The translations under genes and the position numbers were made by a program. Positions 40,813 through 49,858 of a stretch of 64,000 nt of DNA are shown here, one piece after another; position 1 is the first letter of the stretch; each line of letters starts with the position of its first letter. The notes under the pieces are model-generated. The model worked only from the letters and a program-made list of their open reading frames with translations, made no database searches and was not told the origin of the DNA. Source of the DNA: Pseudomonadota bacterium (GTDB lineage Bacteria; Pseudomonadota; Gammaproteobacteria; Burkholderiales; Gallionellaceae); the NCBI GenBank assembly GCA_021821945.1, contig JAJZTF010000002.1:149884-213883 (forward strand). The letters run 5' to 3'.

Positions 40813-42159
40813 ATGGCAAAAACGATTTATTCCTGCACACAATGCGGAGGGCAGACGGCGAAGTGGCAGGGGCAGTGCCCTCACTGCATGGCCTGGAACA
40901 CGCTCATCGAGTCCGTCGTCGAGCCTCAAGCGAAAGGGGCAAACAGGTTCTCCGCGCTGGCGGCTTCGGGCCGCGTGCAGAAGCTCTCCGAGGTCGCAGC
41001 GGAGGAGATGCCAAGAACGCCGACAGGCATCGCGGAATTCGACAGGGTGCTGGGCGGAGGGCTGGTCTCCGGCGCGGTCGTCCTGATAGGGGGGGATCCG
41101 GGGATAGGCAAGTCGACGCTGCTGCTGCAGGTGCTGGCGCATCTTTCCGGCACGCCGCTATATGTGAGCGGTGAGGAGTCCGCGCAGCAGATCGCGCTGC
41201 GTGCAAGAAGGCTCGCGCTCGATGCTGGCAACCTCCGCCTGCTTCCTGAAATCCAGCTTGAAAAGATACAGGCGACCATCGCACATGACAGGCCTTCCGT
41301 CGTCGTGATCGATTCCATACAGACGCTTTATTCCGAACAGCTGACTTCGGCGCCGGGCTCTGTGGCCCAGGTCAGGGAATGCGCAGCGCAGCTCACGCGC
41401 ATCGCCAAGAGCCAGGACATCACCATGATACTGGTGGGGCATGTGACCAAGGAGGGCGCGCTCGCAGGGCCCAGGGTGCTCGAGCACATCGTGGACACGG
41501 TGCTTTATTTTGAAGGAGACACGCATTCGAGCTTCCGCCTGATACGCGCCTTCAAGAACCGCTTCGGCGCGGTCAACGAACTCGGCGTGTTCGCGATGAC
41601 CGAGCGCGGCCTGAGGGAGGTCAGCAATCCCTCCGCGATGTTTCTCTCCCAGCACGGCACTCAGGTTGCAGGCACATGCGTGATGGTGACCCAGGAGGGG
41701 ACGCGCCCCTTGCTCGTCGAGATACAGGCGCTTTTGGACGAGGCGCATAGCCCGAACGCGAAGCGGCTCTCCCTGGGTCTCGAGCAGAACAGGCTCGCGA
41801 TGCTGCTTGCGGTATTGCACCGCCATGCGGGCATCGCCTGCTTCGATCAGGATGTCTTCATCAATGCGGTAGGCGGCGTGAAGATCACCGAGCCCGGGGC
41901 CGACCTTGCGGTGATTCTGGCGATGGTTTCCTCCTTGAGAAACAAGCCCCTTCCCGAGAAGCTCGTCGTCTTCGGCGAGGTCGGCCTCGCCGGGGAAGTC
42001 CGGCCGGTCCAGCGGGGCCAGGAGAGGCTGCGCGAGGCCGCAAAGCTGGGCTTCACGCAGGCGGTCATTCCGAAGGCAAACGCGCCCCGTCATCCGATCG
42101 AAGGCATCACGGTCATCGCCGTGGAGCGCGTCGAGGAGGCGGTGGACCGGATGCGCTAG
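40813..42159 (+). CDS. radA: DNA repair protein RadA
   Basis: The 448-residue protein has an N-terminal zinc finger (Cys8, 11, 22, 25), a RecA-like ATPase with GGDPGIGKSTL, the RadA-specific KNRFG motif and a C-terminal Lon-like domain (about 280-448). RadA drives branch migration in recombination. The ATG at 40813 follows GGAGAAAGC; an upstream extension is rejected because the zinc finger starts here. Confidence 0.96.
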   Translation: MAKTIYSCTQCGGQTAKWQGQCPHCMAWNTLIESVVEPQAKGANRFSALAASGRVQKLSEVAAEEMPRTPTGIAEFDRVLGGGLVSGAVVLIGGDPGIGKSTLLLQVLAHLSGTPLYVSGEESAQQIALRARRLALDAGNLRLLPEIQLEKIQATIAHDRPSVVVIDSIQTLYSEQLTSAPGSVAQVRECAAQLTRIAKSQDITMILVGHVTKEGALAGPRVLEHIVDTVLYFEGDTHSSFRLIRAFKNRFGAVNELGVFAMTERGLREVSNPSAMFLSQHGTQVAGTCVMVTQEGTRPLLVEIQALLDEAHSPNAKRLSLGLEQNRLAMLLAVLHRHAGIACFDQDVFINAVGGVKITEPGADLAVILAMVSSLRNKPLPEKLVVFGEVGLAGEVRPVQRGQERLREAAKLGFTQAVIPKANAPRHPIEGITVIAVERVEEAVDRMR

Positions 42160-42166
42160 ATTTGTT

Positions 42167-42209
42167 CCCCGACTCGCGTTAGAGTTGCACCCCCGCTTGA
42201 GGGTCGGGG
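42167..42209 (+). other. Dyad between radA and fadE
   Basis: CCCCGAC (42167-42173) and GTCGGGG (42203-42209) are perfect complements separated by 29 bases. The pair lies in the 68-bp gap between radA and fadE, just upstream of the GAGGAG ribosome site. It is not followed by a T-run, so it is not a clear terminator; it may be a weak terminator or a leader structure. Confidence 0.3.
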
Positions 42210-42227
42210 GAATAGAGGAGAGGCTCG

Positions 42228-44669
42228 ATGATGTGGTTGACCATGCTGCTTGCGGCAGCGGTATTCATACTGCTGGCGTTTTTTCGCGCCACGGTCACGA
42301 GCTGGCTGCTGGCTTTGATGGTGATCGTGCCCGTCGTGGCCATGCAGGCGAGGCTTTCGGATGCGGTCCTCAAGATCATCTATCTATTGCTCTTTACAGG
42401 CATCGCGATCTTCGGGATTCCCTATCTGCGCCGCAATCTGGTGAGCCGGGTCGCGCTGGGACTGTTCCGCAAGCGCCTTCCGCCGGTTTCCCGGACCGAG
42501 CAGGAGGCGATAGATGCGGGCACGGTCTGGTGGGACGGCGAACTCTTCAGCGGCCATCCCGAATGGGGCAAGCTCCTTTCCTATCCCAAATGCGGTCTGA
42601 GCGCCGAGGAAGAAGCGTTTCTCGACAACGAGGTGGAAACCCTCTGTTCGATGCTTAACGACTGGGACATCACGCACAAGCGCGCGGACCTTCCTGAAGG
42701 CGTCTGGCGGTACATCAGGGACAACGGCTTTTTCGGCATGATCATTCCGAAGGAATACGGCGGCCTGGGATTTTCAGCGCAGGCCCATTCTGCGGTGATC
42801 GCAAAGATCGCCTCGCGCTGCAGCACGGCTGCGGTGACGGTGATGGTGCCAAATTCCCTGGGGCCTGCCGAGCTTCTGCTGCGCTACGGGACGAATGAAC
42901 AGAAGGAAGGATATCTGGGCAGGCTTGCGCGCGGCGAGGAAATCCCCTGCTTTGCATTGACCGGACCCTATTCGGGGTCGGACGCCGCCTCCATTTCCGA
43001 TACGGGCATCGTCTGCCGGCGCGATTTTTCTGGAAGGAAGGAAGTCCTGGGCGTGCTCCTCAACTGGGAGAAACGGTATATCACGTTGGCGCCCAGGGCG
43101 ACCCTGCTGGGCCTTGCTTTCAAGCTCTCCGATCCGGAAGGACTTCTCGGGGGGGATGCGGATCGCGGCATCACGCTGGCCCTCATTCCGAGCGGAACGG
43201 AAGGCGTCTCGATAGGGCGCCGCCATTTCCCGTTGAATTCCGCATTTCTCAACGGACCGACATCGGGCAAGGATGTGTTCATCCCGATGGACTGCCTGAT
43301 AGGCGGGGAGGAGCGCATAGGCCAGGGATGGCGCATGCTGATGGAATGCCTGGCTTCGGGGCGGGCCGTTTCCCTGCCTGCCAGCAGCGTGGGCGGGATG
43401 AAGATGGCGGTGCGCACCAGCAGCGCCTATTGCCGCGTCCGCCATCAGTTCAACCAGCCCATAGGCAGATTCGAGGGGGTGGCGGAAGCGCTCGCGCGCA
43501 TGGCGGCCCACACCTACATGACCGATTCGGCCAGAAGCCTGACGGCCCTTGCGCTGGACATGGGGGAGAAGCCTTCCGTGATCTCGGCGATCATCAAGTA
43601 TCAGGCGACCGAGAGGGGGCGCATCGTCGTCAACGACGCGATGGACCTGCACGCAGGGAAGGGCATCTGCCTCGGGCCTTCCAATTATCTAGGCAGAAGC
43701 TACCAGCAGGTCCCGATAGCGATCACGGTGGAAGGGGCGAACATCCTGACCCGTTCCCTGATGATATTCGGCCAGGGGGCGGTGCGCAGTCATCCCTATG
43801 TGCTGAAGGAGATCAGTGCGGTCAGGGAGCCGGATGCCGGGAAGGCGCTCGTCATGTTCGACGATGCGCTGTTCGGGCATATCGGCTTTGCGCTTTGCAA
43901 TGCGGCGCGCAGCCTCGTGTTCGGGCTGACAGGCGGGCGGGGCATGCCGGTGCCGAAGGAAGGGGCGCGCTATTACCAGCAGATGACCCGATACTCCTCT
44001 GCGTTCGCGTTGTGCGCGGATGCCGCGATGGCCGTGATGGGCGGGTCGCTGAAGCGCCACGAGCATGTCTCGGCTCGCCTTGGCGATGCGCTGGGCCTGC
44101 TCTATCTTTGCTCCGCGACGATGAAACGCTTTGCGGACGACGGTCATCCGTCATCGGACCTGCCCCTTCTGCATTGGTCGATGCAGGATGCGCTCTACGA
44201 TGTTCAGCAGGCATTGAACGGCGTGATCCGGAATTTTCCCAGTGCGCTGGTACGCACCCTGCTGCGCGTGCTGGTGTTTCCCACAGGGATGAGGCTGAAT
44301 CCCCCTTCCGACAGGCTGGGGCAAGAGGTGGCTGAATTGCTGATGCAGCCCTGCGATGCGCGGGACCGCCTGACCAATGGCATGTATCTTCCCAAGGATG
44401 AAGCGATCGGTGTGCTTGAGGCCGCCTTCCTGAGCGCCATCGAATGTGCGCCGCTCAATGCAGTGCTCGATGCGGCCCGCCGCGAAGGAAAGCTCGAGTC
44501 GGCGGATGCGGGGGGGCGCATCCGCGAGGCGTACGCTTTGGGGCTGATCAAGGAGGAAGAGGCGAAGAGGCTCGACAGGGACCTTGAGCTTGCCCGCAAG
44601 GCGATCATGGTCGACGATTTCGATCCCGGTGAATTATCGAGGCAGCATGGAGTGGAAGGGAATGGATGA
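42228..44669 (+). CDS. fadE: Acyl-CoA dehydrogenase, FadE type
   Basis: The 813-residue protein has two N-terminal transmembrane helices (about 3-40 and 48-66), an acyl-CoA dehydrogenase core (about 120-500, with FFGMIIPKEYGGLGF and ALTGPYSGSDAAS) and a long C-terminal DUF1974-like region. This is the E. coli FadE layout, the first oxidative step of fatty acid beta-oxidation at the membrane. A GAGGAGAGG ribosome site precedes a pair of ATGs (42228, 42231). It begins a cluster with acyl-CoA ligase, an HAD/ECH enzyme and thiolase. Confidence 0.92.
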   Translation: MMWLTMLLAAAVFILLAFFRATVTSWLLALMVIVPVVAMQARLSDAVLKIIYLLLFTGIAIFGIPYLRRNLVSRVALGLFRKRLPPVSRTEQEAIDAGTVWWDGELFSGHPEWGKLLSYPKCGLSAEEEAFLDNEVETLCSMLNDWDITHKRADLPEGVWRYIRDNGFFGMIIPKEYGGLGFSAQAHSAVIAKIASRCSTAAVTVMVPNSLGPAELLLRYGTNEQKEGYLGRLARGEEIPCFALTGPYSGSDAASISDTGIVCRRDFSGRKEVLGVLLNWEKRYITLAPRATLLGLAFKLSDPEGLLGGDADRGITLALIPSGTEGVSIGRRHFPLNSAFLNGPTSGKDVFIPMDCLIGGEERIGQGWRMLMECLASGRAVSLPASSVGGMKMAVRTSSAYCRVRHQFNQPIGRFEGVAEALARMAAHTYMTDSARSLTALALDMGEKPSVISAIIKYQATERGRIVVNDAMDLHAGKGICLGPSNYLGRSYQQVPIAITVEGANILTRSLMIFGQGAVRSHPYVLKEISAVREPDAGKALVMFDDALFGHIGFALCNAARSLVFGLTGGRGMPVPKEGARYYQQMTRYSSAFALCADAAMAVMGGSLKRHEHVSARLGDALGLLYLCSATMKRFADDGHPSSDLPLLHWSMQDALYDVQQALNGVIRNFPSALVRTLLRVLVFPTGMRLNPPSDRLGQEVAELLMQPCDARDRLTNGMYLPKDEAIGVLEAAFLSAIECAPLNAVLDAARREGKLESADAGGRIREAYALGLIKEEEAKRLDRDLELARKAIMVDDFDPGELSRQHGVEGNG

Positions 44670-46443
44670 TGTGATTTCGCCAGACCAGGCGGGCAGCCTG
44701 CACGGGCTCTTTCTTGAGCGCGTCAAGCGCACGCCCGACAAGGTGGCCTACCGGTATTTCAGGCACAACGCCTGGAGGGAGCATAGCTGGATGGAGATGC
44801 AGCGGCAGGTCGCGCGCTGGCAGCATGCGCTCTCGGGTCTTGGCCTGAAGCCGGGCGATCGTGTCGCGATCATGCTGAGAAACTGTCCGGTATGGATCAT
44901 GTTCGATCAGGCCGCGCTGTCCCTGGGGCTTGTGACCGTCCCGCTCTATACCGTCGACAGGCCGGACAATGTCGCCTATATCGTGAACGATTCGGGCGCC
45001 AGGGTGCTGCTTTTCGAGAATGCGGAGCAGTGGCAGGCGCTCCTCACGGTCAGGGAAAAGCTCGGATGTGTCAAGCGCTTCGTCAGCATCGACAGGCTGC
45101 GGGGCGATCCCGATCTCGTTTCCATGGAGGCATTCCTTCCAAAGGATGCCGAGCTGCTGCCTGCAGCGCCGACATCGATCGACGATTTGGCGAGCATCAT
45201 CTATACCTCTGGCACCACGGGAAAGCCCAAGGGCGTGATGCTCTCCCACGCGAACATGCTCAGCAATGCGCATGCCTGTCTCGACACCTTCAAGGTCAGG
45301 AGCGATGACGTATTCCTGTCCTTTCTCCCGCTCTCGCACACCTTCGAGCGCACGCTGGGCTACTATCTGACCGTGATGACGGGCGCGGTGGTCGCATTCG
45401 CGCGCTCGACCCCGCAGCTTGCCGAAGACCTGAAAAGCATACGCCCGACGCTGCTGATTTCCGTGCCTCGCATCTTTGAGCGCATCCATGCGGCGATCAG
45501 GACCAGGCTCGCGGAAGGTGCGCCCCTGAACCGCTGGCTTTTCGGGCTCGCGGTCGAAACAGGCTGGGCCCGTTTCGAGCACAGCCAGGGGCGCGGCCCA
45601 TGGCAGCCTTCTTTCCTGCTCAGGCCCCTGCTAGACAGGATGGTGGCGAGGAAGATACTGGACAGGCTGGGAGGACGCTTGCGCGCCGCCTTCAGCGGCG
45701 GTGCCGCGCTTTCTTCGGAGATTTCCCGCATGTTCGTGGGTCTGGGGCTGCCGGTCCTTCAGGGTTACGGGCTCACCGAGACGAGCCCGGTGGTCAGCGG
45801 AAACCGCCTTGATGACAATCGCCCGGAGAGCGTGGGAATGCCGATAAGCGGCGTTGAAGTGAAGCTTGGCGAACAGGATGTGCTGCTCGTCAGGGGGCCG
45901 AACGTGATGTTGGGTTACTGGAACAATCCCGAGGCCACGAAGGGTGCGATAGATCGCGATGGATGGCTCAACACGGGGGACGTTGCGCACATCCTGGAAT
46001 CGGGCCATATCTACATCACGGGACGCATCAAGGAGATCATCGTGATGTCCAACGGCGAGAAGATTCCGCCAAGCGACATGGAGCTTGCGATATTGGACGA
46101 TCCGCTTTTCGACCAGGTGATGATATACGGCGAGGCAAGACCCTATCTCGTCGCGATTGCGGTGCTGAACCCCGAAGCCTGGTCCGGCTTTGCCGGGGAG
46201 ATCGGCATACGCCCGGACATGCCGGAAACGCTGACCGACAGCCGCGTCGAGGCCAAGGTATTGAAGCGCATCTCGCTCAACCTGAGGGGGTTTCCTGGAT
46301 ATGCGAGGGTGAACCGCGTGCTGCTGCTGGACGAACCGTGGAGCGTGGAAAACGGCCTGATGACGCCCACATTGAAGATCAGGCGCGATGAAGTCTCGCG
46401 GCGCTATGCGATGCAGATCAGGCATCTCTACGAGGGGCATTGA
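44662..46443 (+). CDS. fadD: Long-chain acyl-CoA synthetase (AMP-binding)
   Basis: The product of about 593 residues is an adenylate-forming ligase. Motif IIYTSGTTGKPKGVMLSH is the AMP-binding loop; SFLPLSHTFERT, GYGLTETSPV and LNTGDVAHI with KEIIVMSNGEKI complete the family pattern. It resembles the FAA1/FadD15-type long-chain synthetases more than E. coli FadD. The ATG at 44662 overlaps the fadE end by eight bases; ATG 44647 is an alternative. It activates fatty acids for the adjacent beta-oxidation enzymes. Confidence 0.88.
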   Translation: MDDVISPDQAGSLHGLFLERVKRTPDKVAYRYFRHNAWREHSWMEMQRQVARWQHALSGLGLKPGDRVAIMLRNCPVWIMFDQAALSLGLVTVPLYTVDRPDNVAYIVNDSGARVLLFENAEQWQALLTVREKLGCVKRFVSIDRLRGDPDLVSMEAFLPKDAELLPAAPTSIDDLASIIYTSGTTGKPKGVMLSHANMLSNAHACLDTFKVRSDDVFLSFLPLSHTFERTLGYYLTVMTGAVVAFARSTPQLAEDLKSIRPTLLISVPRIFERIHAAIRTRLAEGAPLNRWLFGLAVETGWARFEHSQGRGPWQPSFLLRPLLDRMVARKILDRLGGRLRAAFSGGAALSSEISRMFVGLGLPVLQGYGLTETSPVVSGNRLDDNRPESVGMPISGVEVKLGEQDVLLVRGPNVMLGYWNNPEATKGAIDRDGWLNTGDVAHILESGHIYITGRIKEIIVMSNGEKIPPSDMELAILDDPLFDQVMIYGEARPYLVAIAVLNPEAWSGFAGEIGIRPDMPETLTDSRVEAKVLKRISLNLRGFPGYARVNRVLLLDEPWSVENGLMTPTLKIRRDEVSRRYAMQIRHLYEGH

Positions 46444-46444
46444 G

Positions 46445-48922
46445 ATGCACATCCGCAGGGTGGCCGTGCTGGGGGCGGGCGTGATGGGGGCACAGATCGC
46501 GGCACATCTGGTCAATGCCAATGTCGAGACCCTGCTCTTCGAACTGCCAGCAGAGAAGGATCCAAACGCCAATGCGACCAGCGCGATCGAGAATCTCGTG
46601 AAACTCGAACCGTCCCCGCTCGCCGGCCCTGCGAGATCCGGTTACATAAAGGCTGCAAATTACCGGGAGCATCTGGGGTTGCTGCATGACTGCGATCTCG
46701 TGATCGAGGCGATCGCGGAGCGCATGGACCTGAAGGCCGATCTCTATCTCAGGATATTCCCCCATCTCAACAGCCGCGCGATGCTGGCAAGCAACACTTC
46801 GGGGCTTTCCATCAACCAGCTGGCCGGGACCCTGCCGGAGCCTTTCAGGAGCCGATTCTGCGGCATGCACTTCTTCAATCCGCCTCGCTACATGCATCTG
46901 GTCGAGCTGATCGCTTGCCGGGAGACAGACGCGAACCTTTTGGATGGGCTTGAGACTTTTCTGGTCTCGACGCTGGGGAAAGGCGTGGTGAGAGCAAAGG
47001 ACACGCCCGGCTTCATTGCGAACCGCATAGGCGTTTTCTCGATGCTTACCACCAGATATCATGCACAGAAATACAACCTGGGCTTCGATCTGGTCGATGC
47101 GATGACGGGCCGCTATCTCGGAAGGCCCAAGAGCGCGACCTTCCGCACGCTCGACATCGTCGGCCTGGACGTGTTTTCCCGTGTGGTCGACAACATGCGC
47201 GAGAACCTGACTGACGATCCGTGGCACAGGCACTTCGAGCTGCCGGGCTGGTTTTCCCATCTTCTGGAACAGGGTGCGCTCGGCCAGAAGACCAGGCGGG
47301 GGATCTACCAGAAGATAGGCAAGGAAATCCATGTGCTCGACCTCCACACGAACGAATACCGCCTGTCGGATGCGAAGGTCGACGAGGGGGTGAGGCGCAT
47401 CCTGAGCGAGAGGGACTGGGCGAAGAAGCTCGCGGGCCTGCGCATGAGCCCTCACCGGCAGGCGCAGTTCCTCTGGGCGATCTTCCGCGACGTGTTCCAT
47501 TACTGCGCGCTTCATCTCGAACAGATCGCGGACAATGCGCGGGATGTCGATTTCGCGGTGCGCTGGGGATTCGGCTGGGAAAAGGGGCCGTTCGAGATAT
47601 GGCAGGAGGCCGGCTGGCAGCAGGTGGCCGGATGGATCTCTGCCGACATTGAACAGGGCCTTGCGATGTCGGATGTGCCGCTTCCCGGCTGGGCTTCCGA
47701 TCCGCTTCGCAATGGCGTGCATGACGGGGAGGGCTCGTATTCTCCTTCCGGGAGATCGCAGACGGCAAGGCCGGATCTTCCCGTCTACAGGCGCCAGATG
47801 TTTCCGGACAGGCTTTCCGGCGAACCCGGCATACACGGAGAGACGATATTCGAGACGGACGAAGTGCGCATGTGGCGCATGGAGGACGACATCGCGATCC
47901 TGAGCTTCAAAAGCAAGATGCATACGCTGGGCATCGGGGTGCTGGACGGCATGCTGCGTGCGGTTGAGGAGGCCGAAAGGAACTACGGCGCGCTGATCAT
48001 CTGGCAGACCGAGCCGCCCTTTTCCTATGGGGCGGATCTTTTGCAGCTGATGCAGGGCGTGCAGCCTTTTGAGGATGGGATCATAGGCAGAATGAAGCAG
48101 GCGGCGAGCCGCGTCAAATACACGATCGCCGGCGGAGGGGGGCTCAACGAGCTCTTCGATGCGGCGACAGGCAACGTGCTCCATGTGGAAGCCGTGGTCG
48201 AAAAATTCCAGGGGGTTGCCCAGCGTCTCAAATATTCGGAGGTGCCGGTCATTGCGGCGGTTGACGGGCTTGCTCTGGGAGGCGGATGCGAATTCTCGCT
48301 GCACTGCGCGCGCATCGTCGCAACGCTTGAGAGCTACATCGGCCTGGTCGAGGTCGGAGTGGGGCTTCTGCCTTCCGGCGGAGGCTGCAAGGAAATGGCG
48401 CTGCGCGCATTCAAGGAGGCCGAGCGCTTCGCGAGGGATGGGCGCATCGAAGTCTTTCCCTATCTTCGCCGCTATTTTCAGAACATCGCGATGGGCGAGG
48501 TATCGAAGAGCGCGGAATGGGCGCGCGAAATGGGCTACATCAGGGATTCGGACCGCATCGTGATGAACCGCTTCGAGCTTCTGCATGTGGCGCACAGGGA
48601 GGCGCGCGCGCTGAATGCGACAGCCTACAGGCCGCCGCTTCATGAGCGGAAGATAGCGGTCGCAGGGCGCACCGGAATCGCGACCCTGAAGGCCGCGATG
48701 GTCAACATGAAGGAAGGCGGGTTCATCTCGGATCACGATTACGAGATCGGATGCCGCATCGCCGAAACCCTGTGCGGGGGCGATGTCGATGCCGGCACGC
48801 TGGTCGACGAACAGTGGCTGCTGGACCTTGAGCGCAGGAACTTCATGGAGCTGCTGGTTAACTTCAAGACCCGGGACCGAATAGAATACATGCTCAAAAA
48901 CGGCAAGCCCCTGAGAAACTAG
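46445..48922 (+). CDS. 3-hydroxyacyl-CoA dehydrogenase / enoyl-CoA hydratase fusion
   Basis: The 825-residue enzyme begins with an NAD-binding domain (VAVLGAGVMGAQIA), then the HAD C-terminal domains (about 190-400), and ends with an enoyl-CoA hydratase domain (about 470-720, with VDGLALGGGCEFSLHCA and VEVGVGLLPSGGGCKEM). The order is the reverse of E. coli FadB/FadJ, where hydratase comes first. This inverted fusion is known in other proteobacteria. It catalyses hydration and the second oxidation of beta-oxidation. It starts one base after the ligase stop and is followed by cnoX-like and thiolase genes. Confidence 0.9.
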   Translation: MHIRRVAVLGAGVMGAQIAAHLVNANVETLLFELPAEKDPNANATSAIENLVKLEPSPLAGPARSGYIKAANYREHLGLLHDCDLVIEAIAERMDLKADLYLRIFPHLNSRAMLASNTSGLSINQLAGTLPEPFRSRFCGMHFFNPPRYMHLVELIACRETDANLLDGLETFLVSTLGKGVVRAKDTPGFIANRIGVFSMLTTRYHAQKYNLGFDLVDAMTGRYLGRPKSATFRTLDIVGLDVFSRVVDNMRENLTDDPWHRHFELPGWFSHLLEQGALGQKTRRGIYQKIGKEIHVLDLHTNEYRLSDAKVDEGVRRILSERDWAKKLAGLRMSPHRQAQFLWAIFRDVFHYCALHLEQIADNARDVDFAVRWGFGWEKGPFEIWQEAGWQQVAGWISADIEQGLAMSDVPLPGWASDPLRNGVHDGEGSYSPSGRSQTARPDLPVYRRQMFPDRLSGEPGIHGETIFETDEVRMWRMEDDIAILSFKSKMHTLGIGVLDGMLRAVEEAERNYGALIIWQTEPPFSYGADLLQLMQGVQPFEDGIIGRMKQAASRVKYTIAGGGGLNELFDAATGNVLHVEAVVEKFQGVAQRLKYSEVPVIAAVDGLALGGGCEFSLHCARIVATLESYIGLVEVGVGLLPSGGGCKEMALRAFKEAERFARDGRIEVFPYLRRYFQNIAMGEVSKSAEWAREMGYIRDSDRIVMNRFELLHVAHREARALNATAYRPPLHERKIAVAGRTGIATLKAAMVNMKEGGFISDHDYEIGCRIAETLCGGDVDAGTLVDEQWLLDLERRNFMELLVNFKTRDRIEYMLKNGKPLRN

Positions 48923-49000
48923 CCTGCGTTGCGGAGACTTTTTGCGTGGCGGATTTGAAAGTGTTTGGGGGCCCGATAGCTTACAAAGGAAAGGTAGAAG

Positions 49001-49855
49001 ATGCATACAACAGACGCGAGTCTTGCCGATTTCGATGAGAAGGTGGTTGCCGCATCGCACAGGCAGCCTGTGGTGATCGACTTCTGGGCGCCCTGGTGTG
49101 CGCCTTGCAGGTCCTTGAAACCCATACTCGAGAAGCTTGCGGAAGAATATGCCGGCAAGTTTCTGCTGGCCAAGGTCAATGCAGACGAGAACCAGGAACT
49201 TTCGGCGAAATACGGGGTTAGAGGCATTCCTGCGGTGAAGGCGATGGTGTCAGGCAGGATAGTCGATGAATTCACCGGTGCCTTGCCGGAAAACGAAGTC
49301 CGGGCATGGCTCGAGGGCATCATCCCGAGCCCGTCCGAGGAGCTGCGCAAGGCTGCCTCCGAGATGCTTGCGAAAAATGATCCTGCAGGAGCCTTGAGTT
49401 TGCTTGCGAAGGCGCACGGTCTGGATCCCGGAAACGAATGGGTGAGGGTGGACAGCGCCGAAATCCTGCTTGACCAGGGTGAGCCTCTTGAGGCGCAAAG
49501 GCTGCTGGACAGCCTGCGCGACCCGGAAGTGCTGAAGGACGATCGTGTGCTAAGGCTTGGAGCAAGACTGAAATTCCTGCAGGCAGGATCCAAGGGCGGC
49601 AGCGAAGACTCGCTCAAGGAGGCGATCGCGGCGAATGGCGACGATCTCGAGGCAAGGCTCGAGCTTGCCAATCTCCTGATTGCGGCCAACCGGCATGCGG
49701 AAGGCATGGATCAGCTGATCGAGATCGTCCGGCGTAACCGCGGATTCAAGGACGAGATCGCGAGGAAGACGCTGCTAGACGTGTTCAACCTCCTGGGTGG
49801 CCAGAACGGGCTGGTTGCCGAATACCGGCGCAAGCTCTCGAGCGCCCTCTACTGA
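49001..49855 (+). CDS. cnoX: Thioredoxin-TPR co-chaperone, CnoX (YbbN) family
   Basis: The 284-residue protein has a thioredoxin domain (about 1-108) with an intact WCAPC site (Cys33, Cys36) and a C-terminal helical repeat region (about 115-284). This is the YbbN/CnoX layout, a chaperedoxin that protects proteins under oxidative stress and passes them to GroEL or DnaK. E. coli CnoX has lost the first active-site Cys; this one has both, like alphaproteobacterial forms. It lies between beta-oxidation genes and starts 78 bases after the HAD/ECH gene, ending three bases before fadA. Confidence 0.88.
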   Translation: MHTTDASLADFDEKVVAASHRQPVVIDFWAPWCAPCRSLKPILEKLAEEYAGKFLLAKVNADENQELSAKYGVRGIPAVKAMVSGRIVDEFTGALPENEVRAWLEGIIPSPSEELRKAASEMLAKNDPAGALSLLAKAHGLDPGNEWVRVDSAEILLDQGEPLEAQRLLDSLRDPEVLKDDRVLRLGARLKFLQAGSKGGSEDSLKEAIAANGDDLEARLELANLLIAANRHAEGMDQLIEIVRRNRGFKDEIARKTLLDVFNLLGGQNGLVAEYRRKLSSALY

Positions 49856-49858
49856 GCC

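Noticed and set aside
46418..49060. Open frame of about 880 codons antisense to the HAD/ECH gene
   Set aside because: Long antisense frames are common in GC-rich genes; composition is rich in Arg, His and Pro with no domains, while the + strand has full catalytic motifs.
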